A stretch of 64,000 nucleotides of DNA from Diphasiastrum complanatum (GCA_029204225.1 CM055111.1:41664815-41728814), one strand, 5' to 3'. Counted from the first letter of the stretch, positions 53,101 to 58,092 are shown. The notes: generated from the letters alone by a model not told the origin. Numbers and translations: made by a program.

Positions 53101-53443
53101 TTCTTTGTTTCCTCTTGTCAACTGATTGATTAATGGATCTGTTAACCGTTCCAAGGTCTGAGTGCAGACGAGTCGCTAGATGATTCTCATTTCTGGGCGG
53201 AAAGCTGTGAAGTCTAGAATTTACTGATCGGACCTGAAATGTCTCATGACTCTCAACATCAATGATGTCATTTCTCTGAATTTGTGAGTGCAGTTCAGGT
53301 CTGTGATGTCCCACCACAGGAACAAGGTCGGATTTTAACGTTCCACCAGCTATGAACCATCTTTTTCTCTGCCCTCTACTTTGTAAGCGCTCTGAACAGC
53401 GTTGACGGTTAGGCTTCGTCCTGTCATAAAGTGTTTTATCCAC
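8281..53443 (-). CDS. DML: DEMETER/ROS1-family 5-methylcytosine DNA glycosylase, 15 exons, both ends missing
   Basis: Bifunctional DNA glycosylase/AP lyase of the DME/ROS1 family, nuclear, which excises 5-methylcytosine to start active DNA demethylation by base excision repair. Joined exons (listed separately) give 2019 codons plus 1 nt with no stop or frame break. In order they encode a long, poorly conserved N-terminus with a basic tract near residue 610 (KPKKHRPRVAREKPPRP), glycosylase domain part A (GDRRFSQWKGSVVDSVVGAF), a long linker, glycosylase part B with the helix-hairpin-helix (SVRGLGLKSVECIRLL; catalytic Lys) and VDTNVGRI (catalytic Asp), the Cys4 [4Fe-4S] motif C-x6-C-x2-C-x5-C, a linker, VPCRTAMRG, and most of the RRM-like domain (VYFGTSIPSIFR). 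The length fits Arabidopsis DME (just under 2000 aa) once the end exons are added. All introns are GT-AG, with sizes from 127 nt to 8.4 kb. The start codon and final exon are not identified. DME, ROS1 and DML2/3 cannot be separated by eye. Confidence 0.95.
8396..10796 (-). other. DME-like intron 14 (2.4 kb), no feature recognised
   Basis: AT-rich intron sequence bounded by the GTATTT donor and CTCGCAG acceptor. No domain, TIR pair or tandem repeat was recognised. Confidence 0.8.
10797..10862 (-). CDS. DML: DME-like exon 14
   Basis: A 66-nt exon encoding VPCRTAMRGTFPLNGTYFQV and NE, an almost invariant family block. The acceptor is TTTCAG before GTGCCA and the donor is AACGAG before GTATTT. 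It is separated from exon 13 by an 8.4-kb transposon-filled intron. Confidence 0.96.
11082..11680. mobile_element. TIR-bounded segment with nested hairpins at one end
   Basis: GTTCCGACCC at 11082-11091 is exactly complementary to GGGTCGGAAC at 11671-11680. Inside the left end are two more hairpins: ACATACTGTA with TACAGTATGT (about 11104-11130) and CAGTACCTT with AAGGTACTG (about 11133-11154), then another GGGTCGGAA. The interior is non-coding. No clean target duplication is visible (AGAAACCC left, AGACCCTT right), so it may be an old element or a fragment. Confidence 0.55.
11700..12882. other. DME-like intron 13: simple repeats, no gene
   Basis: Contains a (TA)n run near 11720-11750, A-rich runs near 11847-11877 and a nearly pure C tract at about 11934-11960 followed by CCCCCCCCGG. 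Nothing coding is recognised. The homopolymers are error-prone in assembly. Confidence 0.7.
12883..12960. repeat. (CT)n microsatellite
   Basis: About 78 bp of uninterrupted CT dinucleotides on the plus strand. The apparent Leu/Ser repeat frame over it is an artefact of the microsatellite. Confidence 0.97.
13217..13498 (-). CDS. Unidentified small GC-rich ORF, 93 aa
   Basis: Complete ATG-to-TAG frame, clearly more GC-rich than its surroundings. The N-terminal half is low complexity (Ala, Thr, Pro-rich; starts MSASTTNNIGSKKQNS). The C-terminal half reads like a folded helix (INFTAEQLAMVRERVLRCWA, then SQEAERQNNALDQDDES). I do not recognise a family. It lies in an intron of the DME-like gene, in the same sense, next to a LINE derivative, so a transposon-borne ORF is the likeliest origin. 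A repeated motif CCACATACGGCTGG lies just downstream of its stop at about 13096 and 13183. Confidence 0.4.
   Translation of the reverse strand: MSASTTNNIGSKKQNSRAPATTGAAATCPATLGPAPPTPTGEGKETQRIGINFTAEQLAMVRERVLRCWASQEAERQNNALDQDDESVGSSAP
13567..14820 (+). mobile_element. LINE ORF1-only derivative, copy 1
   Basis: After a (CT)n leader (about 13675-13715) an open frame runs to the stop at 14494-14496. It encodes a coiled coil (QLQEWVHSLEQQLQQSKSSW), ADVLKGSKQV and an RRM-like C-terminal part (NVRVRGTSFVGKDLVAEANA, TVFLRFKDALLRQKVL). This layout matches ORF1p of plant L1-type LINEs. No in-frame ATG is obvious before the coiled coil. Only about 320 bp follow the stop, ending GCATGGAAAAGACATTAATA, with no endonuclease or reverse transcriptase. 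The 3' part carries two copies of a CTCTCCTRCGTGAGAGATG hairpin (14599 and 14643). The second copy is at 34975-35950. Confidence 0.7.
14827..16931 (+). pseudogene. hAT transposase remnant, C-terminal half, interrupted by a solo LTR
   Basis: Four exon-like blocks (14827-14984, 15074-15206, 15269-15453, 15559-15774) with GT-AG introns between them encode a DUF659/hAT-type transposase end: HPLFQSEWQYDDEELRADWF, CLGLFGEDLARVRE, WWESYGAGQPDLRTLAIRVL and the dimerisation motif around CVCERN and SLVHTNRRNRLTTERCNDLV. A 2-nt insertion (TC) after CERN breaks the frame before WSAFSLVH. The acidic C-terminal tail (DPEDDADTEEITPLPVDIPL) is cut at 15774 by an antisense solo LTR and continues in frame at 16693 (GPRAPPNTPASRP) to a stop at about 16929. 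The N-terminal half is missing; the LINE derivative abuts it. Confidence 0.85.
15775..16692 (-). mobile_element. Solo LTR of the 57-62 kb retrotransposon family
   Basis: 918 bp in reverse orientation, homologous end to end to the 919/920-bp LTRs at 57083 and 61416. The shared parts include the terminal GGCGCCGGCGCAACA, the ACCGGTCTCGGGGCCACCAA block and the CTGGGTGCACC start region. It is flanked by the 5-bp direct repeat ATGGT (15770-15774 and 16693-16697), a target-site duplication. There are no internal sequences, so it is a product of LTR-LTR recombination. The outermost bases of its start (TAATGTAAAG) differ from TGTTGTAAAG in the full element. Confidence 0.93.
16932..19129. other. DME-like intron 13, proximal part, no gene
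   Basis: AT-rich sequence without recognisable coding capacity. It includes the telomere-like array described at 18317. No further transposon ends were recognised. Confidence 0.6.
18317..18348. repeat. Interstitial telomere-like repeat (CCCTAAA)n
   Basis: Four perfect CCCTAAA units plus CCCT. A shorter two-unit occurrence is at about 13747-13760. It is the Arabidopsis-type plant telomere repeat, which can be an interstitial scar or a promoter telo-box-like element. Here it is intronic. Confidence 0.95.
19130..19262. repeat. Tandem duplication covering the end of DME-like exon 13 and its splice donor
   Basis: A 52-bp segment (GGAAGAGTGCAGAAGGTTAA through TTCACAGT) occurs at 19130-19181 and again at 19211-19262, with a T-rich spacer. 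The copy at 19211-19262 spans the last 21 coding bases and the GTAAAC donor of exon 13. The other lies inside the intron and carries a decoy donor. Confidence 0.95.
19242..19354 (-). CDS. DML: DME-like exon 13: reduced permuted-CXXC region
   Basis: A 113-nt exon encoding GESLESPPGLDHYPEVNSCT, VGCHSAAAS and DETVKGTLL. The last block matches SQTVRGTLL of the family. The segment before it is normally a Cys-rich permuted CXXC zinc finger, but only two cysteines are visible here. The acceptor is TGTGCAG before GTGAAT and the donor is TTGCTG before GTAAAC. The 3' end of the exon and its donor are duplicated just downstream (see 19130-19262). Confidence 0.92.
19355..21896 (-). other. DME-like intron 12 (2.5 kb), no feature recognised
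   Basis: Intron sequence without recognised transposon ends. A moderately open minus-strand stretch at about 20160-19970 was examined and matches no family I know. Confidence 0.75.
21897..21954 (-). CDS. DML: DME-like exon 12
   Basis: A 58-nt exon encoding MDAREADDPCFYLLAIWSP, matching REPDDPCPYLLAIWTPGE of the family. The acceptor is ATGCAG before ATGGAC and the donor is CCAG before GTTAAC (a weak donor). Confidence 0.93.
21955..25802 (-). other. DME-like introns 11 and 10 (1.7 and 2.1 kb)
   Basis: Non-coding sequence on either side of the 37-nt exon 11. No repeat, RNA gene or transposon was recognised. Confidence 0.75.
23618..23654 (-). CDS. DML: DME-like exon 11
   Basis: A 37-nt exon encoding YELPDNHELLAQ after a split Val codon, matching the family block VYELPDSHPLL. 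The acceptor is TGTGCAG before GTACGA and the donor is GCACAG before GTGAGC. Confidence 0.93.
25803..26342 (-). CDS. DML: DME-like exon 10: post-cluster linker with repeated ALPAPE motif
   Basis: A 540-nt exon (acceptor GAACAG before CGCTAA, donor CATTATGT before GTAAGC). It opens with four imperfect copies of an LALPAPE-like motif, where the family normally shows one. It continues with ICEPIIEEPASPE, RATIPVPKLKNVGRLRT and VHYV, all recognisable family blocks. The upstream AG at 26346-26348 would give a stop, so 26342 is the correct acceptor. Confidence 0.96.
26343..27790 (-). other. DME-like intron 9, proximal part
   Basis: AT-rich intron sequence with no recognised element before the hAT remnant that begins near 27.8 kb. 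Confidence 0.7.
27795..29810 (+). pseudogene. Second hAT transposase remnant (DUF659 region) with a nested TIR element
   Basis: Plus-strand frames encode the DUF659 region: DMFYGLYLPFGIVDIELLRN (about 27938), TVTRVKDDLRLIGGAWEEDN, CSILADKWTNVRGHQPSTSK, then KIITDNATDCKSI (about 28317). The IITDNA-type motif is typical of hAT catalytic cores. After a gap that includes the TIR element at 28581-28918, sequence at about 29600-29760 recalls the EDAEWQCGWFQYVG block seen in the 14.8 kb remnant (LRADWFSYI). Frames are broken by stops. It is in the antisense orientation inside intron 9 of the DME-like gene. Confidence 0.75.
28581..28918. mobile_element. TIR element nested near the hAT remnant
   Basis: CATAGTTACCAAAA at the left end is complementary to TTTTGGTAACTATG at the right end (14-bp TIR). 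338 bp, non-coding, with repeated GGCCATTTT-like words inside. Flanks contain TGGCTA on both sides but not at symmetric distances, so the target duplication is uncertain. The CATAG terminus resembles family A. Confidence 0.7.
29811..31366. other. DME-like intron 9, middle part
   Basis: No domain recognised. It contains two tandem copies of a 63-bp unit starting GGTTGTCATC at 30665 and 30728 (shared core ATGATCTGCTTATGGTTGAT). Confidence 0.65.
31375..32018. mobile_element. TIR-like element with GGATCGCG subterminal palindromes and 8-bp TSD
   Basis: 644 bp flanked by TTTAAAGC at 31367-31374 and 32019-32026. The left end TTAGTTGCAGCGGATCGCG is partly complementary to the right end CGCGGATTGCAACTTTGCT. 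Palindromes GCGGATCGCGATCCGC (left) and repeated GGATCGCGTTC / GAACGC (right) crowd the ends. There is no coding capacity. TSD size suggests a hAT-type non-autonomous element. The left end shares TTAGTTGCA with the element at 5628. Confidence 0.72.
32523..32895 (+). mobile_element. Copia-type LTR with decayed primer-binding site
   Basis: A 373-bp segment begins TGTTGGCAATATTATTATC and ends GAGTTCAAAACA (TG...CA). It is followed at once by TGACATTAGAGC, a recognisable decayed form of the plant tRNA-iMet primer-binding site TGGTATCAGAGC. About 700 bp of internal leader or gag-like sequence follow, then homology ends. No second LTR was found, so the element is truncated. Confidence 0.7.
32896..34062. 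other. Truncated Copia internal region and remaining intron 9
   Basis: Plus-strand sequence to about 33640 has recurring ATCAGTGATGCACC-type words and a short frame (MPPGHAYYITYNYPG) resembling the start of a Copia gag. Beyond that nothing is recognised before DME-like exon 9. Confidence 0.45.
34063..34145 (-). CDS. DML: DME-like exon 9: [4Fe-4S] cluster motif
   Basis: Encodes VFCTKSRPNCNACPMKGDCK followed by HFSSAVA (83 nt). The four cysteines have the exact C-x6-C-x2-C-x5-C spacing of the iron-sulphur cluster of EndoIII-type enzymes. The acceptor is TTCCAG before GTCTTT and the donor is GCCAG before GTTTGC. It is isolated between introns of 5.4 and 7.7 kb. Confidence 0.97.
34146..34970 (-). 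other. DME-like intron 8, proximal part
   Basis: No gene recognised. It contains a C14-type run near 34527-34540 followed by a short CT repeat. Confidence 0.6.
34975..35950 (+). mobile_element. LINE ORF1-only derivative, copy 2 (degraded)
   Basis: It has a CT-rich leader (34979-35009), then broken plus-strand frames encoding SWAHVLKGSN and LNVRVRSITNFQ, the same blocks as SWADVLKGSK and RNVRVRGTSF of copy 1. It ends with a 3' region matching copy 1: CCGTCTGAGTTC, CTTATATGCCTT, then GGCATGGAAAAGACGTTAAT and a CT-rich tail. No endonuclease or reverse transcriptase lies between. Multiple stops make it a pseudo-element. Confidence 0.7.
35951..36280. other. GC-rich segment of unknown origin
   Basis: A GC-rich stretch with repeated GCCACGCAGGCA / TGCCTGCGTGGCA words (inverted repeat near 36019-36045) and GGCGCC palindromes. 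Overlapping open frames on both strands reflect base composition. No family recognised. Confidence 0.4.
36290..37265 (+). mobile_element. Divergent LTR-like segment with tandem repeats
   Basis: Order and wording recall the 57-kb LTR: GCTTTACCAG, CTATAGGGG, TGAAATGTAACCTTCTCAGA, then ATCAATAAAGAG (polyadenylation-like signal) and a GC-rich region rich in GGCGCCAG. It also contains a doubled CGCCAGCGGTATGC unit (36690 and 36730) and repeated AGTTGGTTAAGT words (about 36963, 37033 and 37150). Likely an old LTR of a related family; borders uncertain. Confidence 0.5.
37270..38340 (+). pseudogene. LINE endonuclease-domain remnant
   Basis: Plus-strand frames give LFIAACYFPPKSSSFVEG, HTLLIGDFNAWTS (the GDFN box of AP-type endonucleases), DSLGPTTPYGEHLL, and then in another frame STIVSDFHVSPTTLSDHSHL, which matches the SDH box near the catalytic His. 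This is the N-terminal endonuclease domain of a plant LINE ORF2. The frame breaks near 37700 and no reverse transcriptase follows. Confidence 0.75.
38341..39516 (-). other. DME-like intron 8, distal part
   Basis: Nothing recognised; ordinary AT-rich intron sequence. Confidence 0.7.
39517..39553 (-). CDS. DML: DME-like exon 8: glycosylase domain end
   Basis: A 37-nt exon encoding YELHYQMITFGK after a split Leu codon. The acceptor is TTGACAG before GTATGA and the donor is AAG before GTAATA. It leads directly into the iron-sulphur segment, which is 5.4 kb away. Confidence 0.95.
39792..39860 (-). CDS. DML: DME-like exon 7: glycosylase domain
   Basis: Encodes YPVQATIQKYLWPRLCTLDQ and RT (69 nt), matching the family block YPVLESIQKYLWPRL. 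The acceptor is GGCAG before GTATCC. The donor GTACAT is a weak match to consensus but keeps phase. Confidence 0.95.
40024..40115 (-). CDS. DML: DME-like exon 6: catalytic Asp segment
   Basis: Encodes VDTNVGRICVRLGWVPIEPL and PEELQIHLLD (92 nt). The Asp in VDTNVGRI is the conserved catalytic aspartate of HhH-GPD glycosylases. The acceptor is GGTCAG before GTTGAT and the donor is GACTT before GTAAGT. Confidence 0.97.
40414..40498 (-). CDS. DML: DME-like exon 5: helix-hairpin-helix with catalytic Lys
   Basis: Encodes NFLLSVRGLGLKSVECIRLL then TLQHLAFP (85 nt). The Lys in GLGLKSVE matches the catalytic lysine of DME (Schiff base and AP-lyase chemistry). The acceptor is CTGCAG before AAACTT and the donor is CCA before GTAAGC. 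Confidence 0.97.
40626..40705 (-). CDS. DML: DME-like exon 4: glycosylase part B
   Basis: Encodes AFLERLQTDHGKIDLEWLRK and VPVEDAK (80 nt). The acceptor is TTTCAG before GCTTTT and the donor is GCCAA before GTATGA. It is in phase with the flanking exons. Confidence 0.96.
41600..43025 (-). CDS. DML: DME-like exon 3: interdomain linker and start of glycosylase part B
   Basis: This 1426-nt exon opens with SSAFMAVAAKFPI, which continues part A. About 400 variable, Ser- and Glu-rich residues form the interdomain insert. It closes with DWEAVRLADVKDVADVIKER and GMNNILAGRIK, a strongly conserved block of the family. The acceptor is ATGCAG before TTCAGC and the donor is AAA before GTAAGT. The insert is known to be long and disordered in this family. 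Confidence 0.97.
43026..45590 (-). other. DME-like intron 2, proximal part
   Basis: No domain or repeat recognised in 2.6 kb of intron sequence. Confidence 0.65.
45597..45970 (+). pseudogene. Copia gag-pre-integrase fragment
   Basis: Plus strand encodes FQKLDDGSNVKLGDSYAYDI, KGVGKVQVQLPS, IKDVLYVP and then, after one in-frame stop, IKKNLLSVSAIAKQHMVVQF and VGRLYKL. This is the protease-to-integrase linker (gag_pre-integrs) of Copia polyproteins. Flanking sequence shows no reverse transcriptase or LTR pair. Inserted antisense in intron 2 of the DME-like gene. Confidence 0.85.
45975..46907. other. DME-like intron 2, sequence beyond the Copia fragment
   Basis: Possible downstream Copia debris, but no domain can be read with confidence. 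Confidence 0.45.
46916..47501. mobile_element. hAT-like MITE, family A copy 2, with perfect 8-bp TSD
   Basis: 586 bp flanked by GTTCGAAT at 46908-46915 and 47502-47509. The left end CATAGGATTGGTGAACCGT and right end ACGGTTCTTGGAACCGTGGG then TTCTATG match copy 1 (7477-7872). The interior shares TTCCCACCCCCAAAAA and GGGAGGGGTTTTGGGGGG. It is longer than copy 1 because the TTACTTCCCACCCCCAAAAA block is repeated (about 46961 and 47105) and a (GA)n tract (47144-47177) plus about 200 bp of extra sequence is present. Confidence 0.88.
47510..47924 (-). other. DME-like intron 2, distal end
   Basis: Nothing recognised between the MITE and the donor of DME-like exon 2. Confidence 0.7.
47925..48015 (-). 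CDS. DML: DME-like exon 2: glycosylase domain part A
   Basis: This 91-nt exon encodes GDRRFSQWKGSVVDSVVGAF followed by LTQNVSDHLS, the near-invariant first segment of the split HhH-GPD domain in DME/ROS1 proteins. The acceptor is TTGCAG before GTGATC and the donor is TCAAG before GTATGC. The phase joins exon 1 (G plus GT) and exon 3 (AG plus T). Confidence 0.97.
48016..50277 (-). other. DME-like intron 1 of those found (2.3 kb)
   Basis: Intron sequence with no transposon recognised, apart from the tandem duplication at 49752-50028 near its 5' end. Confidence 0.75.
49752..50028. repeat. Two tandem copies of a 138-bp unit
   Basis: Copies start at about 49752 and 49890 and share ACTTACTGTTATGTGATT, CATCCACTGCTATCTCTCAT and CCACATCAGGAATGC with few differences. 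Within intron 1, about 250 bp from the donor of the large N-terminal exon. Confidence 0.9.
50278..53443 (-). CDS. DML: DME-like exon 1 of those found: N-terminal region
   Basis: Large 3166-nt exon encoding 1055 codons plus 1 nt. The acceptor is TACAGCAG before GTGGAT (53443; CAG at 53446 is an alternative 3 nt upstream) and the donor is CAAG before GTATGG. The N-terminal part is rich in Ser, Asn and Gln, and a basic block (LFDLNKVPNKGMKAKPKKHR) resembles the conserved Lys-rich region of the family. It ends with RMWKLLMGKE and DLFISKMHTVQ, the standard lead-in to the glycosylase domain. The open frame extends upstream to about 53485 but begins without an ATG, and the first in-frame Met lies about 180 codons inside the exon. 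Translation therefore probably starts in an upstream exon that I could not find. Confidence 0.93.
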
Positions 53444-54057
53444 CTGCTGTAGCTCCAAGTAAGAGAATGAAAGCAAACTTATCACAATGCAAACCCCTCC
53501 CCCCCCCCCCCCCCCCCGAAAAAAAAAAAAAACTAAATTATTGCATTGATAAAACCTAGGATGTCCTAATATTTCACAAGCTGCAAGTCAAGAGAGCGTT
53601 ATCATCAGAAAGATGTAGGGATTGATAGGATTGCAATACATTCAGTGGAAAATACTGTTTTACAGCATAGAGAATCTTGGCTGAAAGCTAGTTTCAAGAT
53701 ATAAGTTCCGCATGCACAGATATCTTTCCAGAGCTTAGACAGCCTTGAACTCTATATATCTTTGCCTGTGCGTGTACACACTTTTGAAACTTTTTTCTAG
53801 CCAGTATCCACCAAAACAAGAGGGACAAGACTTTCTATTCTACCTTTTACCGAACGACAGACTACTTTGTATGACCCAAGTAAATCAAGTAGCTCTGGAA
53901 TTAGTCTAGTTGGCCGAGGATTTTTCACACCTTTTTCTGCTTCAATTTTCCGTGAAAGGAAAAACGTGCAGCTACTTCTTGTCAAATTTTGCAACCTTCC
54001 GCTTCAACATTCCTGAAGAACAAAATTCTGGCTCTGGGGATGCTTGAAAACTAGGCC

Positions 54058-54123
<66 letters not shown>

Positions 54124-55062
54124 GTTTTCCAAGTAGTGACTGAGGTTAGAAGGGTGTGGAAGAAGCTTAGTTTGAACGGCACACCTTAAAGTTGTCCATC
54201 TTATTGTTATCCGTCATAGAGAGAAAGATGAGGGGTCACAAGGAATCAAGTTTGGAACAAAAAGAGTTGAGGGTAAGGTGGTAATTGCAAAATGCTGTGG
54301 TCCAGCTCGTGAAGAGCTTCAGCCGTTATAAAATTTGTTTTTAAGTAGCTGGATCTAGAGGCCTTCGTTCCCTTGGAATCGGGATCAGTCTTTTGTGGTT
54401 CTGTAGCATCCTCTTTCGATGCAAGATCATATCTTTATAGGATCAAAGGCTCAAGACATCAACTTTTCAAAGATTGGTCCGCAAATTGGAAGCCGTTGCA
54501 GACATCTTGAATTAGGAACACGTGAAGGAGGTGGCCAATTTGGTTTAACTGTACTTCGTTGGTTTTTCTGGGAGAAACGAGCTCCAATATTTGGACATTT
54601 AAAAAGATCATCCTTTCCAGTGATGTTTGTGGAAGTAAGCCAAAATCAGCTTGTTTTAAGTACATATTTTTTATTTTGGGAGTGAAGAAGGAAAAAATGG
54701 AGTACGGAGACTACACGATTTCCAAAGAAAGCGTCAAAATATCAAAGAGCAGTTGATGTCTTGCAATCTAGAATTTGAGATGGGCTGAAAAATGTGCAGC
54801 ATTACTATGCCGCTGCAGGGAGTCAAGCAAAGGAAGAATTCTCGTGTGAATCCATCACAGAAAGAGGGCGGGGCGAGGGCGATTCAGCATGTCCAAGGAC
54901 CAGAGCATAATCCTCTAGGGGTTGCAAGGGAAATGGGGGAAGAGACTGCAGTAACCAGACGGCAAGACCCCATTGCCGCTGGTCATCTACGGAGAGGTCA
55001 TTTCCTCCGTAAGCAAAAGGAAGAGTGAAGAAGGGTTGGAGAGAGTGAGATTCTGCGTCTGC

Positions 55063-55093
<31 letters not shown>

Positions 55094-55148
55094 AAAGAAG
55101 GTTAAAAAGAGACTTGCTGGTGTACGTACATGATGTTGGGCCAGGGCC
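53444..55148 (-). promoter_or_regulatory. Putative 5' intron, leader and proximal promoter of the DME-like gene
   Basis: Immediately upstream of the large exon lies a C20 tract (about 53497-53517) running into A-rich sequence. Further upstream are (GA)n tracts at 54061-54119 and about 55063-55087, which read as CT-rich in gene sense, a common feature of plant 5' leaders and core promoters. No start-codon exon could be singled out. This assignment rests on position and composition only. Confidence 0.4.
54061..54119. repeat. (GA)n microsatellite
   Basis: About 58 bp of pure GA repeat, 0.6 kb upstream of the large N-terminal exon of the DME-like gene. Confidence 0.97.
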
Positions 55149-55925
55149 ATGGAGGCAGAGGCAGTCTTCTCGGCAAAAGTGCAGAAAATGACGCATGCAC
55201 GCAGCTCCCGAGCGGGCTGCTTAGGATGCTATGCAGCGGCCAGCCCAGCCGCGATGGCGGGCCCACTCCCAATCACCACCACCACCACCACCACCACCTC
55301 CATCTCCACCTGCTCCCCTCCCTCCCTCTCGGCTTGTCGTGTACGATCACCACTGCTCCTCCATATTCTAACAATTCCAACAATTACACACATGCATAAG
55401 AAAGTCGCCGACGCCTCCTCCGCAGATCTCCACGCTCTCCGCCTGTCTCGCACACAAAATCAAAAATCATACCCAGGTGGATGGATCACACACGACAGTA
55501 CGAGCAACCACCATCTCCTCCTCCGCCTCTTCCGCCACCACCCACATTTTGTGCATGGCATGGGAATTGGCCCAATTGGACATTCGCCCTTGCCTGTCTC
55601 CCCGTGGTCCAGGCTCCCTCGGCAGCCTGTGCCCGGCCGCAGCAGCCAGTCCGCCGCCACCACTTTACACAACCGCAACTGCTGCGTCCGGATGTGGATG
55701 GAATGGGATGGATGGCCTCAGATGGGCGATGCCGCGATGGCTACTGATCCACCTCTCGCATCTACCAACTTTCGAACCGTGCTTCTCTGCTGCCTGCCTC
55801 CTGCCCACCTGCCCAGCCTACCTAACACCACGCCCCCCCGGTACCTTCGCCTTAGCACCAGGATGCAGCACCTGCCATGCCAATAATCCACCCAGCATCC
55901 AAGTCCTCTCTTTTCTCTTCTAATA
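55149..55925. promoter_or_regulatory. GC-rich, CpG-containing segment upstream of the DME-like gene
   Basis: Pyrimidine- and GC-rich compared with the neighbourhood, with a (CCA)n tract at about 55274-55299. Long open frames occur on several strands, including 245 codons on the plus strand, but they are low complexity and match no family I know, so composition is the simpler explanation. A distal promoter or leader of the DME-like gene is possible. A real plus-strand gene cannot be excluded. Confidence 0.35.
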
Positions 55926-57082
55926 ACTCAACTCTTTCCGTTCCTTGGCTTCATAATATCATATCACAACAAACTAATAACTGTTCTCTTTCAAACTCTT
56001 GGATTCTTATATTGATTCCACAGGAAGTTAGAAATTCTAACGTGTTATCAGGTATGTGGTATGTTGTGTTATCTGCCTTCTAAGCTCTCTTCCTCCTCTA
56101 ACTGCTACTGCTACGGTGCTGCGGTACTTTATAGTAGTTAAGTTACTTTCATTTCATGCTATTCTCAATTATCTTATCTTCATCCAAAGCCTACTTGGTA
56201 CTTAGTCCTGTAGCTGCTAAGTTCCTTCATATTATCTTCATGCTATTTTTTAAATCTTATCTTCTTCCAAAGCATGAAAGTTGAGACTCCAGAGTCTTGT
56301 GTTGTCACTACACAAGAATGTGAGCGGTAGTATCTGGTTTTAAGCTAGGACCACGACCAGGACTAGCACCATCTCCTGTTGCTGCAGGAGACCTGCCTGC
56401 AGCCTACCTGCCTGAAAATGGCCTACTATGCTACGATACCTGCCTCCAGCTGCCCTCTACTCACTTTAGATGCCTTTTGTCCTGGTTTTGTTGTGGAATG
56501 GACACAATCAGCATTGAGCAAGCAACCAAGTAGGGAGGACATTGGAGCCCCTGACAGATGTCAATGGATCACGTATAATGATTTATTATCATTATTATTT
56601 TTGCTCCTCATGAGCATGAGTCATCTCATGGCCCATGGCTATTCTCATCCTTTTTTTTTTCTCAAGGTGCTCCAGCCTCCAGGGCCCAGGCTCCTCATCT
56701 TGGAACCTGAGATCGATGGACGGTGGACCATTATCCCGAATCCGTCCATCATCCATGCTTCTGTGCACTGCAGTGACGTAGCCCGTAGGTGACGTAGCCT
56801 GTAGGTAACGAGTAACTTTCAAGTTCCCAGGCACTTGAGTGACGAGTCCTTGAACCTGAATGCGTAAGCGAGTGTAGACTGCAGAACAACTTTAGGGGCA
56901 CCTGAGAATCTCTTAAAATTCATCCTCAAATCCTCACCAGGACCTCATGACATTAGTCATGCTACTAGCTATATGAAAGTCTTGTGATGCTATGTTAAGC
57001 CTAGTTTGTCATGTGATATGCTATGTTAAGCCTCTATATGAATGCTCTCTTGTAGAGTAGCACTGTGCCCATGAGCTTATTC
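55926..57082. other. Intergenic sequence, no feature recognised
   Basis: AT-rich sequence between the putative promoter region and the LTR retrotransposon. Short open frames only. Confidence 0.6.
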
Positions 57083-58001
57083 TGTTGTAAAGCTGACTTG
57101 GGTGCACCCAGCGTGCCCTGTAAGACTCAAAGGGGTGACACTCCCTAAGGTCCCAGAGCAAGTTAGAATGTCAAGGACTGAGCCTCCGACCTGTGGTGAG
57201 CCAGTCAAGTAGTCACAAAGTCATGAGCTAGCTCTGGAGCTCGAGTCATGGCCTAGTCAGGAAAGCAGGTTGATTCGGCCGCCGGGACGGCTCCCGGGAC
57301 CCATGTCCGGGAGCCAGACTGATTCTGCCAGGCTTGCCAGGCTTAATCAGCAAAATAAAAACTAAGTCCTAAAAAGCGCGCTTTACCAGAAAGCACTATG
57401 TTTCAAACCAGAGGGGGTGCGCCGAATCACAGCAGAACTATAGGGGGAGTCCGGCAGACAGAAACTTGGGCAGCTCAACCAGCGCCAGGAATCCAGTCGC
57501 CAGGTCTCAGCTCCCTCTACCAGCACGAGCCACGCACAATGCCCAGCACGTGTTGGTGGCCCCGAGACCGGTCAGTCTATGTATGAATGTAACCTCTTCC
57601 AAATCTAATAAAGTTGATCCTTGGGGATGATTACCATTTCGGTTTCGCCTCCGGGACTGGTCCAAGTGGAAGGACCCTTACTACAACCTTTTTGCGTCGC
57701 TGGCGCCTAAGGGTCCCTGTCATCGACATGGGGCTTGTCGCTATGCCAATTGGTCAGTTTGGCGACCACTATGCCTTGGGTTTCATGTGTGGCTTGTCTT
57801 TGCCTTTGGTTACCTTTTGGGGACGGATTCTGAGTTGGCTTTCGGGTTGGTTGGGATTCCAGTTTTCTTAAGTCTGAATGGTTAAGCTTGTTACGTTTCT
57901 GAGTTGGCTTTTATGTAAGTGCATGATGGATGAATGTTAGACTTAAGCGCGTGTTGGGATACCGCTCAAGTCCCAGCGCCCTTTGAGGCGCCGGCGCAAC
58001 A
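57083..58001 (+). repeat. Left LTR
   Basis: 919 bp beginning TGTTGTAAAG and ending GCGCAACA. It contains a CTAATAAAG polyadenylation-like signal near 57605. In-frame open stretches inside it, identical between LTRs, are not genes. Confidence 0.95.
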
Positions 58002-58003
58002 TG

Positions 58004-58016
58004 TGGTATCAGAGCC
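58004..58016 (+). other. Primer-binding site (tRNA-iMet)
   Basis: TGGTATCAGAGCC two bases after the left LTR: the standard plant initiator-methionine tRNA complement used to prime minus-strand synthesis. Confidence 0.96.
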
Positions 58017-58092
58017 GACTAGCCGGTCAGCTACGCAAGTCTCACAGGGATGGCCACGTTTTTGGGATTTGTCAGGACAACCGTTGCGCAAG

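Noticed and set aside
55149-55886. 245-codon plus-strand frame
   Set aside because: Low complexity with His, Thr, Pro and Ser runs driven by CCA and CT-rich DNA; several other frames are equally open in the same segment; no domain recognised. Treated as compositional.
57614-57871. 85-codon frame, with a near-identical one at 61947-62204 and a diverged antisense one at 15906-16163
   Set aside because: These lie inside LTRs; their repetition reflects LTR identity, not a conserved protein.
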